A stretch of 58,851 nt of DNA from Methylobacterium sp. WL119 (GTDB lineage: Bacteria > Pseudomonadota > Alphaproteobacteria > Rhizobiales > Beijerinckiaceae), in contig NZ_VRUU01000021.1 in the NCBI RefSeq assembly GCF_008039875.1, forward strand, positions 1-58,851. Direction: 5' to 3'. Below the pieces are notes generated by a model. That model was not told the origin of the DNA and searched no databases. It saw only the letters and a list, made by a program, of their open reading frames with translations. A program made the translations under genes and the position numbers. The stretch's first letter is position 1; the number at the start of each line of letters is the position of its first letter. Below are positions 36,300 to 45,134 of this stretch, in pieces.

Positions 36300-36963
36300 C
36301 AAGCAGATCGCTGACATCCTCGTGCGCTACGGCGAGCCTTTCGGTGGCAACGTCTGGCGCGTGCAAGGTACGGCGGTCATCTACCACAGGACCTTGGAGC
36401 GCATTGCCGCTCAGGCCGGGATCCGCTTCGACCCGCCCACGCTATTGCGGGCTGAGCGCGACGAAGCTGTAATCCTCGTCACCGGCCGGCTGCCGGGCGT
36501 CAAACCGGGTTCCGAGCGCGTCGAGTGGTCCATCGGCGAAGCTCTGGTGAACGTGAACTACCGCGTCTCCGGCAAGCAGGCGGGATACGTCTACGCTATG
36601 GCCGAGAAGCGGGCTAAGGATCGGGTCATCCTTAAGCTGCTCGAACTGCACGGCCTCGTCTACTCGGAGGAAGAGGCCGACGAGTTTCGCCACGGTCACC
36701 CTGCCGCCGTCCGGGACGTGAACGAGGATCTCGACAATCCCGATCCCTTCGATGAGGTTACCGAAGCCGAAGCTGACCTAAAGCGGCGGATTGACGAGAT
36801 GACGAGCATCGATGCGGTCACCGACCTCATGCTCGACACCGAGACTCAACGAACTCTTGGCCAGATGCCGTCGGGCACCCGCGATGAGGTCCGCGACTAT
36901 GCGAAGGCACGGCTCGTGGCGCTTGGCTGGCCACCGAAGAAGTCTCGCCGCACGGCCGCCTGA
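36286..36963 (+). CDS. Phage-like protein, possibly single-strand annealing related
   Basis: A 225-residue protein starting MRTADKQIADILVRYGEPFG. The segment AGYVYAMAEKRAKDRVILKL followed by ELHGLVYSEEEADEF is a pattern I associate with phage and island genes near DNA-annealing or ssDNA functions, but I cannot assign a family firmly. The C-terminal half is acidic and helical, ending in basic PPKKSRRTAA. GGAGGG precedes ATG 36286, which overlaps the WYL-like gene. An earlier in-frame start at 36067 lies inside that gene and is rejected. Confidence 0.6.
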   Translation: MRTADKQIADILVRYGEPFGGNVWRVQGTAVIYHRTLERIAAQAGIRFDPPTLLRAERDEAVILVTGRLPGVKPGSERVEWSIGEALVNVNYRVSGKQAGYVYAMAEKRAKDRVILKLLELHGLVYSEEEADEFRHGHPAAVRDVNEDLDNPDPFDEVTEAEADLKRRIDEMTSIDAVTDLMLDTETQRTLGQMPSGTRDEVRDYAKARLVALGWPPKKSRRTAA

Positions 36964-37049
36964 CTCCAGGGATCGAGGGTACCCCTCGGTAGCTGAGTGA
37001 TCCGAACCCGCGACCTGAAGCGTTGTGAGCAACGGCTAGAGTGATCCCT

Positions 37050-37940
37050 TCAGGCTTCGGGGCTCGTCCTTATGGAGAACCGATCCCGCGCCGTGATCCG
37101 GTCGGTTGGCAGGTCCTGGACCTCGCGCTGGAAAATCTCCTGGCTGAGAAAGCTGCGTTCGATCTCAAACCGTTCCTCTTCGACATCGATGTACCAGCAC
37201 CGCCGCCGGCCGCTCCAGCGATAGCTGCGTGCCTTCAGCACGTCCTTCGTGGCGATGGGCGAACCCGCTGCCCAGATGCGCACCGTGGGCCTGCGGGCGG
37301 TTTCCAGCAGGCAGGACAACGCGAGGCGGCCGGAGGCCTTCAATGGGGCTGCCAGCAGCGCCATGAGGGCATGGCAGTCGTCGATGGCGCGATGCCCGTT
37401 ATGAAAGAAGCCATAGTCGGTGAGCAAATAGCCAAGCTACATGCCCTCGTGGCCTTCGTCGCGCCATGGCACCTGATGGCAGGAACAAGCCCAGTTCTTC
37501 TCTGCAAAGATTGGCCAGCGGCCTTCGCACATCTGGCGATCAAAGCTGGCGTTGTGAGCAATTACCACGGCGGTATCGGCAGCCATCGCGCGCACGGCCG
37601 CATCATCAATGCGCTGGCCAGCCACGTCGGCGTCCGTGATGCCGGTCAGGCGCGTGACCTCGGGCGGGATCGGCTTGCTCGGCTGATGAAGCTGATTGAG
37701 CGTCCCAAGGATGCGGTAGACGCGGCCACTCGCGCCATACTCGAATTTGATGATGCCAAGCTCGATCACCTCGTCGCGTGCGTGATCGATACCGGTCGTC
37801 TCTGTGTCGAGGATCAAGCCAATGAAAGTCGGTTCGTCGCCCTGATCCATGGAATCGGCAAACGGTTTGACGCGCCGCAGGACCCGGTAGTCGCCGGTGC
37901 CCTCTAGCACCTCGGCAATGCTCTCCAAGGGTTCCATCAC
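37050..37940 (-). pseudogene. DEDDh 3'-5' exonuclease interrupted by an in-frame amber codon
   Basis: Originally a protein of about 296 residues of the DnaQ/PolC-type exonuclease family. Asp45 and Glu47 lie in LILDTETTGID, and the second Asp (134) in AHNASFDRQM. The frame then stops at TAG 37437-37439 (codon 168, after EGHEGM) and resumes in the same frame as LGYLLTDYGFFHNGHRAIDD, which carries the required His183 and Asp188. Relatives have Lys at the stop site, so AAG to TAG is the simplest change. Without the second half the enzyme lacks two catalytic residues. About 80 further residues follow (RSYRWSGRRRCWYIDVEEER). Confidence 0.82.
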
Positions 37941-38241
37941 CGTTTCGTCGTCTCAATCTTGATTTGAGAAATGCCGAACTCGTGCCGTAGTGGACGGAGA
38001 TGGCAGGAGGGCACGCCCATGAGGGTACCACCAGCCTAGCCGGAACTGGATCCCCAAGGGAATTGCCTCATGTGCAGGCGCAGCCTCCGATGAGAATGCG
38101 GCTCGCACCTCGTCTTCGGGCACGCCCTTCGAAGCTCAGGAGGTTCAGCCCATCTCTGGGGACCAGCGGACTGAACGGCAAGCTGCCGCTCGCGTTAGCC
38201 TAAGGCTGTCCGGAAGAGGCGGCTGAGGAAACGCTAAGGAG

Positions 38242-38535
38242 ATGATAATGCGACAGTTCGCAATGTTCCTTGCTCTTGGCATGCTGTCGATAGGCAGTAC
38301 GGCTTGGGCGGCCGAGAACTCGGGAGCACCCGGCGCATCCAGTAATGCGCCGGGCCGGATGCAGGGCTCGCCCAACGCGGCTGGCTTCGGCAAGTCCGAC
38401 ACGACCGGACCAGGAGCCTCGCGCATTGCGCCGGGCCAAGAAATGCAGAAGGACGGGCGCATGCAAGGCTCACCCAACGCAGCAGGCTTCAAAGGGGGTG
38501 GAAGCTCATCATCAGGCGGTAGCGGAAGCCGCTAA
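38242..38535 (+). CDS. Small exported Gly/Ser-rich protein with internal repeat
   Basis: A 97-residue protein with signal peptide (MIMRQFAMFLALGMLSIGST, cleavage after AWA). The mature part holds two copies of GRMQGSPNAAGF separated by TGPGASRIAPGQEMQKD, and a Gly/Ser tail. Low complexity, no domain. Either ATG 38242 or 38248 may start. A clear hairpin terminator follows. Confidence 0.65.
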   Translation: MIMRQFAMFLALGMLSIGSTAWAAENSGAPGASSNAPGRMQGSPNAAGFGKSDTTGPGASRIAPGQEMQKDGRMQGSPNAAGFKGGGSSSSGGSGSR

Positions 38536-38547
38536 ACCATAGAACGC

Positions 38548-38574
38548 GGGGCGGCCACTCTTGTCGGCCGCCCC
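38548..38574 (+). terminator. Hairpin terminator after the small exported protein
   Basis: GGGGCGGCC (38548-38556) pairs with GGCCGCCCC (38566-38574) around ACTCTTGTC; only TTA follows. Confidence 0.6.
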
Positions 38575-38662
38575 TTAGCGCCTCGGCAGCATCGTTGTGA
38601 TGCAGAATATTCTGCGTTCAATGAGCCGGTATGACGGTGAACGCTCGGCCGGCCAGCCTTCC

Positions 38663-38977
38663 TCAACGTCGTGAGGCACTACTCTCGTCTTTATGATCCG
38701 GCTTGGTCAGCCCGAGATGCTCGTGAGCCTCGGCGGGCGTCATCAGTCGAACAGCCTCATCCGAAAACCCAACTTCACGCAATGCCGCTCGCTGCTGATT
38801 CGTAATCATTAGGGACACGGCGGGAGATGACGCAAGCGGAGTAGCCACACCCCTCCGCCGAGCATCCTCAGCTTGGTGGCCACCATCTGGGAAAGCTTCC
38901 TCTGCAGCAGCTTGGCCAGGAAGCGCTGTGAGATCATGGTGAGCTTCTGCCATCAGCCAGCTTTCCTGCTCCTTCAT
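38663..38977 (-). CDS. Small hypothetical protein
   Basis: A 104-residue protein. The C-terminal segment (ITNQQRAALREVGFSDEAVR, then LMTPAEAHEHLGL) looks like a compact helical unit of a kind I associate with mobile-element proteins of alphaproteobacteria. The N-terminal half is polar and Ala-rich. Met9 is an alternative start. Function unknown. Confidence 0.5.
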   Translation of the reverse strand: MKEQESWLMAEAHHDLTALPGQAAAEEAFPDGGHQAEDARRRGVATPLASSPAVSLMITNQQRAALREVGFSDEAVRLMTPAEAHEHLGLTKPDHKDESSASRR

Positions 38978-39100
38978 GGATCAAGCGGTTGAAATTGCAC
39001 ACGCCCCCAACCGACGCGCTTACTCCGGTGCATGGCGTTCTGGCTCTATCTCCGAGTGCGGACACAGCACTAGGTAGTCGTATTGCAATGCGGGGGACGT

Positions 39101-39943
39101 TCATGCCCTTTCGCGCTGGGCCAAACGATTTACGCGGAGCTGAACGGCGCCAATTTCGGCGGTCAGTGCGCCCGTCACGGTCACCTTCCTACGACGCTTG
39201 CACGTGCCGTCAGGTCGTCGGGTCGTAATCGTGACCTCGTGAACGAGCGCTCGCTGACGCTGCTCCGATCGGTTTTGAGCAGCAGCCTGCCTGGTCGGTT
39301 TGTGCCTTGCCGGTCGGACGGCGGCAGCCCGCCGCGCCCAGGCATGCAACCCTTCGCCGGTGGTGGCGCCCAGCGCCTGAACGCGGCTCGGCAGCACCCG
39401 TGTCGCTTCGAGGTGCTGAATCGCCCTGACGTCGCGGCTGATGAGCTTTCGGGCCGCCAAGCGCTCGGTAGGGGTGTCGCCTCCGTAGGATACGAACCGC
39501 TCGACAATCAAGTGCAGGTCCGTCGTGGTTCGAGTTCGCTTGCAACCGCTCAGGGGCTCGAGTTCGGCCACTAGGGCCGCGCGGTTCGGGTTCGAGCAGA
39601 GCTGGACGTAGAAGGCGTAAGCTTGGGCGATCGCCCCCAAGTGCTGCTTGTCGGATGCCTTTCGAACGTTCAGCCCCGCTCGGCGTAGACTGTCTGGCTT
39701 CCCATCGCAGGACAGCGAGGTGTGCCCGGCCCGCCGAAGGAAAATCTCGGCGTCGGTTCTGACCGCGCTCGAATCATTTGTCTGAACGGGAAGCGTAGAG
39801 GGCACCAAATCGGGCGGGTTGGTCGTTTCCTGGCGTTCGGGTCGTCGAGGCGCTGAACGCGTCGGTAGGGCTAGGGGGAGGGCGGAACGGCTTCGGTTAA
39901 ACCGAACGACGGGAGGCGAATCAGCTGGCATGGTGGCCCTCAT
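39101..39943 (-). CDS. Hypothetical protein, basic, island-borne
   Basis: A 280-residue basic protein with a disordered Pro/Arg-rich first 60 residues. A middle segment (AIAQAYAFYVQLCSNPNRAA, LHLIVERFVSYGGDTPTERL) suggests a helical domain. The Arg-rich end includes TCKRRRKVTVTG. No family is recognised. It is the last gene before the tRNA-Thr gene, about 190 bases away, where island-boundary genes are often found. A DNA-binding role is only a guess from charge. Confidence 0.55.
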   Translation of the reverse strand: MRATMPADSPPVVRFNRSRSALPLALPTRSAPRRPERQETTNPPDLVPSTLPVQTNDSSAVRTDAEIFLRRAGHTSLSCDGKPDSLRRAGLNVRKASDKQHLGAIAQAYAFYVQLCSNPNRAALVAELEPLSGCKRTRTTTDLHLIVERFVSYGGDTPTERLAARKLISRDVRAIQHLEATRVLPSRVQALGATTGEGLHAWARRAAAVRPARHKPTRQAAAQNRSEQRQRALVHEVTITTRRPDGTCKRRRKVTVTGALTAEIGAVQLRVNRLAQRERA

Positions 39944-40129
39944 TCATTTCGGTCCGACCGCGGCATGTGAACGACCGCTTTTGGTCGAGTGCTCGGTTTG
40001 AATTGGCGTCACGCCGAACGGCCCCCATTGCGTCGCGCGAAATGGCTCAGCCGTTACCCCGGTTGTTACCCTAGGATAATTCATTGACGGGGTGGAGAGT
40101 CGAAAATGACGCTAAGTCATTGAAATAGC

Positions 40130-40204
40130 TGGTGCCGGTGGAGAGGATCGAACTCCCGACCTTCGGTTTACAAAACCGCTGCACTACCGCTGTGCTACAC
40201 CGGC
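40130..40204 (-). tRNA. tRNA-Thr (anticodon TGT)
   Basis: On the minus strand the acceptor arm GCCGGTG pairs with CACCGGC, followed by A and an encoded CCA. The anticodon loop TTTGTAA gives TGT (reads ACA), and the T arm contains AGTTCGATC. The 3' end faces the accessory region, so this gene is a candidate integration site for the island to its left. Confidence 0.9.
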
Positions 40205-40473
40205 GGGCATTCCGAAACCCTTGACAGACTTGAGGGTTCTGGCGCGTCAGGGGCGTCTTTGACTACGTTTGACGGCGCTTCGTCAAGGCACGGGATGCGA
40301 CGCGGTCCCCGTCGCGATCCGCTCCGCCCGCCGGCCGCGACGCGCGACTCATCGTCGACTCCCCGTTCGTCGAAGCCCGCACATCGCTCGTTGCCGGACC
40401 AATCGCGGCTGGCCGGAACAGTGCCCTGCGTGCCGCGATTGGTCCGTTGCCGCGACGAGGAACGGAGGGCGCG

Positions 40474-40740
40474 ATGCCGAAACGGAACAGCAAGGCGTGG
40501 GCGCTCGGCGTGACGGCTGCGGCCCTCGCCTGGAGCGGCGCCGCCCTCGCGCTCTCGGGCGCGGCCCCGACGCCGCCGGGCGGGCAGCTCCCGGCGACGG
40601 CACCCGGGGGCACCGAGGGCATCGCCGGCCCGCGCAACGTGGATGAGGCGATCCGCAGCGGGAATGCCTACGCGGTCCGACCCGATGGCTCTCGCAAGGT
40701 CCACCGGCGACAGCCGAGCGTCGATCCCTCCCGTCGATAG
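40474..40740 (+). CDS. Small exported hypothetical protein
   Basis: An 88-residue protein with a basic start and signal helix (KRNSKAWALGVTAAALAWSG, then AALALSGAAP). The mature part is Pro/Gly-rich and ends VRPDGSRKVHRRQPSVDPSR. GGAGGG precedes ATG 40474; an in-frame ATG nine codons earlier is less likely. No domain recognised. Confidence 0.6.
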   Translation: MPKRNSKAWALGVTAAALAWSGAALALSGAAPTPPGGQLPATAPGGTEGIAGPRNVDEAIRSGNAYAVRPDGSRKVHRRQPSVDPSRR

Positions 40741-40929
40741 CCGGGTGGCCGACCGGCCTCGTGGTTCCGGTGGCGGTCGGCGATCCCGACGGTTGCCCCG
40801 GGGCGCCTCCGTCGGCGGAGCACTCGACGACGGAATGGAACTTGGCGAGTGAGCAGAGCTTGGCGAGGGAGCAGGGAACGCGCGCGCTGCTCGCCGCTTT
40901 GCCCGCGGATACATCCTGGGAGCGAGACG

Positions 40930-41094
40930 ATGAGCGACGCCGACACCCCGCGACCGGGCGACGATCCGGCGCCGATCGGAGACCCGTCGCCGGGCCCCCA
41001 GGAGCCGACCGGCGATCCGATGCCCGACCTCGGCCCGACGCCGCCGATGGACGACGCGGCCGCGATCGCGCAGACCGAGGAGCAGCCGAGCTAG
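40930..41094 (+). CDS. Small acidic Pro-rich protein
   Basis: A 54-residue low-complexity frame (MSDADTPRPGDDPAPIGDPS and so on to QTEEQPS), rich in Pro, Asp and Gly, likely disordered. GAGACG precedes the ATG. Such short disordered proteins are frequent in GC-rich methylobacteria. Function unknown. Confidence 0.45.
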   Translation: MSDADTPRPGDDPAPIGDPSPGPQEPTGDPMPDLGPTPPMDDAAAIAQTEEQPS

Positions 41095-41100
41095 CGGCTC

Positions 41101-41310
41101 TCAGTCGACCCGCATCCGGTATCGGTTGCCGGTCGCGTCGGTGAGGATGATCGCGGCCGTGGTCGCGGGATCGGCCGCGATGGCGGCCGGCGCGGTGATG
41201 GCCTCGGCGCGGCGCATCGATTGCGCCTGATCCATCGCAACGACGCCGAGCGCCGCCACGGTGATCGCGGACCACAATCCGGCTACGGCGACGGTGGGGA
41301 TCTTCGGCAC
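41101..41310 (-). CDS. Small single-helix membrane or exported protein
   Basis: A 69-residue product starting at GTG 41310 with AAGGG upstream. VPKIPTVAVAGLWSAITVAA begins a membrane or signal helix, followed by an Ala-rich part and the ending ILTDATGNRYRMRVD. The frame is open far upstream, but only as a shadow of the autotransporter gene. Function unknown. Confidence 0.55.
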   Translation of the reverse strand: MPKIPTVAVAGLWSAITVAALGVVAMDQAQSMRRAEAITAPAAIAADPATTAAIILTDATGNRYRMRVD

Positions 41311-41378
41311 GCTGGAACCCTTACGATGGATCGTAGGATGCCGGTGATCGGTTAATGAGGCCGATCCACGGCGGGCGC

Positions 41379-41753
41379 TCAGTCCAAAAAGACGCGGACC
41401 CCGTCGGTGTTGAGGATGTCGCGCTGGTCGGCGCACCAGCGCTCGGCGCCGACCTCCGCGATCTCCCGAGCGAGGCGCTGCCCTTCCTCGTCGATCGCAG
41501 CCTGCGCCTGCCGGTGGCCGATCGCCTTGTCGAGGGTGGGACGAACCGTCCGGAGCAGCCCGTCCGACACCGTGTCGTCGATCGTGTAGGTCTTCCGGCA
41601 GTACAGCGTGATGCCGGCCTGCGCCCCGACGATGCGCACCATCCCCTGGACCATCTCGGCCTCCTCCTCGGCCGGGGACGGCGCGGCGAGACAGGGGCCG
41701 GCGCAGAGGATCAGGGCGAAGGCGACGCGTGCGTAGGTCATCGGCGGATCCAT
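41379..41753 (-). CDS. Exported hypothetical protein with two conserved Cys
   Basis: About 124 residues with a signal peptide (MTYARVAFALILCAGPCLAA, alternative start at 41741) and a small helical mature domain. One Cys lies in ITLYCRKTYTIDD and one in AERWCADQRDIL, which could form a disulphide in the periplasm. No family is recognised. It lies just downstream of the autotransporter gene on the same strand, beyond a GC-rich hairpin. Confidence 0.6.
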   Translation of the reverse strand: MDPPMTYARVAFALILCAGPCLAAPSPAEEEAEMVQGMVRIVGAQAGITLYCRKTYTIDDTVSDGLLRTVRPTLDKAIGHRQAQAAIDEEGQRLAREIAEVGAERWCADQRDILNTDGVRVFLD

Positions 41754-41890
41754 GGCCGACGACCCTCCCTCGGCGTCGCGGCAACGTCTCAACACCCGAG
41801 GGCAACGCTCGGCTCCGTCGGCCGCCTGCGCGAGCGCCGTGACCCGACTCCGCACGCGCCGCCGGCCGAGGCGTCCCTTGCGTCGCGGCG

Positions 41891-41920
41891 GGGCCCGGCC
41901 GTGGATCGTCGGCCGGGCCC
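41891..41920 (-). terminator. GC-rich hairpin after the autotransporter gene
   Basis: GGGCCCGGCC (41891-41900) pairs with GGCCGGGCCC (41911-41920) around a ten-base loop, eleven bases beyond the autotransporter stop. No T-run follows; it is a likely transcription end or 3' stabiliser. Confidence 0.55.
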
Positions 41921-41930
41921 GGGCGGCGTA

Positions 41931-44900
41931 TCAGAAGCGATAGGTGAAGTTGCCCTTCGCCGCATGGTCCTCGGCGCGGGACCCGACCTGCCCGGTATAG
42001 GCGATGCCGATCGTGGCGTTGGCCGAGACCCGCAGGTCGAGCCCGGCCTCGGCGACGAGGGCGTCGCGGTCGATCGGGATGCCGGCGGTCAGGAAGCTCG
42101 GTCCGGTACCGAAGGCGAGCAGCGCCTTGGGCACGACGTCGCCGAAGGCGCGGCGGTAGCCGATCAGGCCATGGGCCGAGACCGGCGTTCCGAACCCGAG
42201 GTCGAGGCTCGTCTGCGCCCGGACGCCGGCGGTGGCCGCCCCGAGGTCGTAATCGCGGGCCAAGCTCGTGAGCGCCGCGAGGCCCCCGGTCTCCACGAAG
42301 CGGTCGCGCCCGATCGAGACGTAGGCGCCCCCGACGAACGGCTCGATGTAGCTGAGCGCCTGGACCGCCGGCGCGACGGGATCCTTCGAGACCAGCGCCG
42401 AGCGGCCCTCGCCGAGGAAGATCCGGTAGCCGATCTCGCCGAAACCCTGGATCGTCGAGCCCCCGGTGCGGGCGCTCGGCGTGTCGGTCAGCCCGGCGAA
42501 CAGAGCGGTGCGGCGCGTGCGCGCCGAATTGTCGGCGTAGACCGCGCCCAGCCGCAGCGAGACCGGGCCGAGCTCGTACCCGCCGTAGACGCCGCCGAAG
42601 CCGCTCTCGATCGTCGCCGATTGCAGGCGGCCGGCCGTGTCGAGGCTGGTCGTGGTGTAGCCGCCGGCCACGCCGACCCGGATGCCGTTCTCGAGGCGCA
42701 CGTCGCCGCCGAGCACGAAGCCCGAGGTCTGGCGGTTGAGCCCGGCGGCGTTGCCGTCGGTCCGCGCCTGCCCGAAGGCGCCGAAGCCCTGGCCCCAGAA
42801 CCCGGCGACCCGCGGATCGATCACCTGCATCGGCACCGGCGACGGCGCGACGCGGCGGCCCGGCAGGTCCGCCGTGTAGGTGGCGGGCAGGGTGCCGTAG
42901 TTCAGGCTCTCGGGCGCCCCGGGGGTGGAGCCCCAGCGCATCCGGTCGAGGATCGCCTCGCGGACGAAGAACGCGGTCTCGAACTCGGCCGAGACCGTGC
43001 TCGCGTGGATGTCGCCGGCCAGCGACCCGAAGGCGCTGCGCGCCGCCTCCGGGTTGGTGGTCATGAGGATGGTCTCGTAGAGGCGGTTGCCGGCGCCGAG
43101 GCCTTCGATGCCGGCACCGACCGCGGACTGGTTGCGCGTCGTGCCGACCGAGGCGAAGGTCGTCGCGTTGCGCGACACCGAGAGGTCGACGGCGTTGGCG
43201 CCGTAGGCGAGGTCGGTCCCGATGAAGGTGTAGCTCGGGGTCGCGAGGTCGAAGCGCCCGGCGACGCCGCCGGCCGCGGTCAGGATGGTGTAGCGCTGCC
43301 CGAGAAGGCTCCGGGCTTCGGCCGCGCTGAGTGGCGCGGCGGCGTTCTCCAGCGACACCGAGACGGTGCCGCCGGCGATCTGCGCCGTGCCGGCCGCCGC
43401 GATCCGGTCGCTGCGCCCGCCCGGCGCGACCTCGACGGCGTAGAGCGAGCCGGCCGCGAAGGTCGCGTTGCCGGCGACCGTCAGCGTCCCGATGCTGTTG
43501 CCCGGCGCGACCGTTCCGCCGCCGCGGACGTTGAGGGCGCCGACGCTGCCGCCGCCGCCGAGGGTGCCGCCCGCGTTGACGTTGGCCGTCGAGGTGATGG
43601 AGCCGTTGACCGCGAGGAGGCCGCCGTTCACCTCGGTGGTGCCGGTATAGGTGCTGGCCCCGGTCAGCTCGAGCACGCCGCCGCCGGACTTCGTCAGGCC
43701 GCCCTGGTAGGTGCGCGCGAGAAAGGCTTGGTCGCGGGCGACCCGCCATCCGTACTCGGCCTGCTCGTCGGGCGTCGCCGTCGCGGGCAGCCCGTTCGTC
43801 CAGCCGCGCGCCGCCTTCGTCTGCTCCCAGGCCGCGTGCTCGGCGCTGTCCTCGACGAAGCGCTGGCGCAGGGCCGCGTCGGAGATGTTGTTCGACCAGG
43901 TGTCGGCGACGCCGGCGCCGAGGTTGGCGTCGAAGCGGCCGAGGAACTGGCCCGGGCCGTTCATCGCGCGGCCGAGGTCGATCTTGCCCCAGCCGAAGAC
44001 CTCGTTCGGCACGTCGGCGGGGCCGGTCCCGAGATGGGTGGCGGTGGTCAGCAGCACGTCGCGCGCCTGCTCGTTGGTCATGTAGGCGTAGCGCTCCATC
44101 ACCAGTGCCAGGGCGCCGGAGACGTGCGGGGCCGACATCGAGGTGCCGCTCTTCACCCCGTAGCCGGCCTCGCCGGTCGTCAGGTTGACCACCGTCGAGG
44201 TGATGCTGCGGCCGGGCGCGGCGATGCACCAGTACTTGGCGACGCCGCAGCGGTTGAACTGGGTCTGGTCGGCGGCATTCAGGCCCGACGCGGCGATCCA
44301 GTCCTTCTCGAGGTCCGGCTGGAAGTAGGGCAGCGCCGCGCGGATGGTCGGGTTGTTGACCCCGGCGTTGCCGGCGGCGACGACCTGGATCACGCCGGCG
44401 CGGCCCGCATCCGCGATGGCGTTGAGCCAGCTGAGCTGGCGCGTGAAGGGGGCGTAGGCGGCCGTGAGGCCGGCCAGCGTGTTGTAGTTGTCGCGCGGCG
44501 GCGGGCTGCCCCAACTGCTGTTGATCAGCCGTGCGCCCTGCGCGACGAGGTTGCCGTAGGCGCCCTTGAAGTAGGCGTAGTCCGCGTTCGGGCCGTAGAT
44601 CGACGAGTCGGTGCCGTTGGTGTTGGTCGCGATCAGCTGGGCGCCGAAGGCGACGCCGTGGGTGCCGGTGCCGTCGCGGTTGGCGACGATGGTGCCGTCG
44701 ACGTGGGTGCCGTGGTCGTCGTTGACGCCGCGCACCCAGGTGCCGGGCACCGAATAGGGCTGGCCGGCGGTGAAGAAGTCCGAGCGCGTCGTGCCGCTGT
44801 CGTAGCGGAAGCTGCTCGAGGAATAGCTGCCGGTGTTGGTGATCGCCCGAGCGCGGCCGGCGAATTCCGGATGCGTCCCGAGGAACCCCGAATCCACCGA

Positions 44901-45134
44901 GCCGACCAGGACGCCCCTGCCGGTGATGCCGCGGGCATAGGCTTGGTCGGCGTTCATCGAGGCCTTGCCGTAATCGGCGAAGTATTCCGGGGTGCGCCAG
45001 CTTGCCGGGTCGCCGACGCGACCGGGATCCTGGTAGCCGGCCGACTGCGCCAGAGCCGCCGGGGAAACCGTCGCGCACAGGGCATAGGTCAGGCCTGCGA
45101 CGCCGAGCGCGCGCGGACGAAAGGTCAAGGGCAT
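41931..45134 (-). CDS. Subtilisin-type (S8) autotransporter protease
   Basis: A 1067-residue type V secreted protease. A signal peptide ends near Ala29 (AALAQ). The S8 catalytic triad is visible: Asp81 in GSVDSGFLGTHPEF, His141 in NDDHGTHVDGT, and Ser332 in KSGTSMSAPHVSGA, with the oxyanion Asn in VVAAGNAGV. A passenger-associated beta-helix repeat follows (SGGGVLELTGASTYTGTTEV). The last 280 residues form the outer-membrane beta barrel, ending in an aromatic residue (NFTYRF). Start 45134 is preferred because the signal peptide begins there; a GTG at 45236 would add 34 residues without a signal. It probably processes surface or environmental proteins. Confidence 0.9.
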   Translation of the reverse strand: MPLTFRPRALGVAGLTYALCATVSPAALAQSAGYQDPGRVGDPASWRTPEYFADYGKASMNADQAYARGITGRGVLVGSVDSGFLGTHPEFAGRARAITNTGSYSSSSFRYDSGTTRSDFFTAGQPYSVPGTWVRGVNDDHGTHVDGTIVANRDGTGTHGVAFGAQLIATNTNGTDSSIYGPNADYAYFKGAYGNLVAQGARLINSSWGSPPPRDNYNTLAGLTAAYAPFTRQLSWLNAIADAGRAGVIQVVAAGNAGVNNPTIRAALPYFQPDLEKDWIAASGLNAADQTQFNRCGVAKYWCIAAPGRSITSTVVNLTTGEAGYGVKSGTSMSAPHVSGALALVMERYAYMTNEQARDVLLTTATHLGTGPADVPNEVFGWGKIDLGRAMNGPGQFLGRFDANLGAGVADTWSNNISDAALRQRFVEDSAEHAAWEQTKAARGWTNGLPATATPDEQAEYGWRVARDQAFLARTYQGGLTKSGGGVLELTGASTYTGTTEVNGGLLAVNGSITSTANVNAGGTLGGGGSVGALNVRGGGTVAPGNSIGTLTVAGNATFAAGSLYAVEVAPGGRSDRIAAAGTAQIAGGTVSVSLENAAAPLSAAEARSLLGQRYTILTAAGGVAGRFDLATPSYTFIGTDLAYGANAVDLSVSRNATTFASVGTTRNQSAVGAGIEGLGAGNRLYETILMTTNPEAARSAFGSLAGDIHASTVSAEFETAFFVREAILDRMRWGSTPGAPESLNYGTLPATYTADLPGRRVAPSPVPMQVIDPRVAGFWGQGFGAFGQARTDGNAAGLNRQTSGFVLGGDVRLENGIRVGVAGGYTTTSLDTAGRLQSATIESGFGGVYGGYELGPVSLRLGAVYADNSARTRRTALFAGLTDTPSARTGGSTIQGFGEIGYRIFLGEGRSALVSKDPVAPAVQALSYIEPFVGGAYVSIGRDRFVETGGLAALTSLARDYDLGAATAGVRAQTSLDLGFGTPVSAHGLIGYRRAFGDVVPKALLAFGTGPSFLTAGIPIDRDALVAEAGLDLRVSANATIGIAYTGQVGSRAEDHAAKGNFTYRF

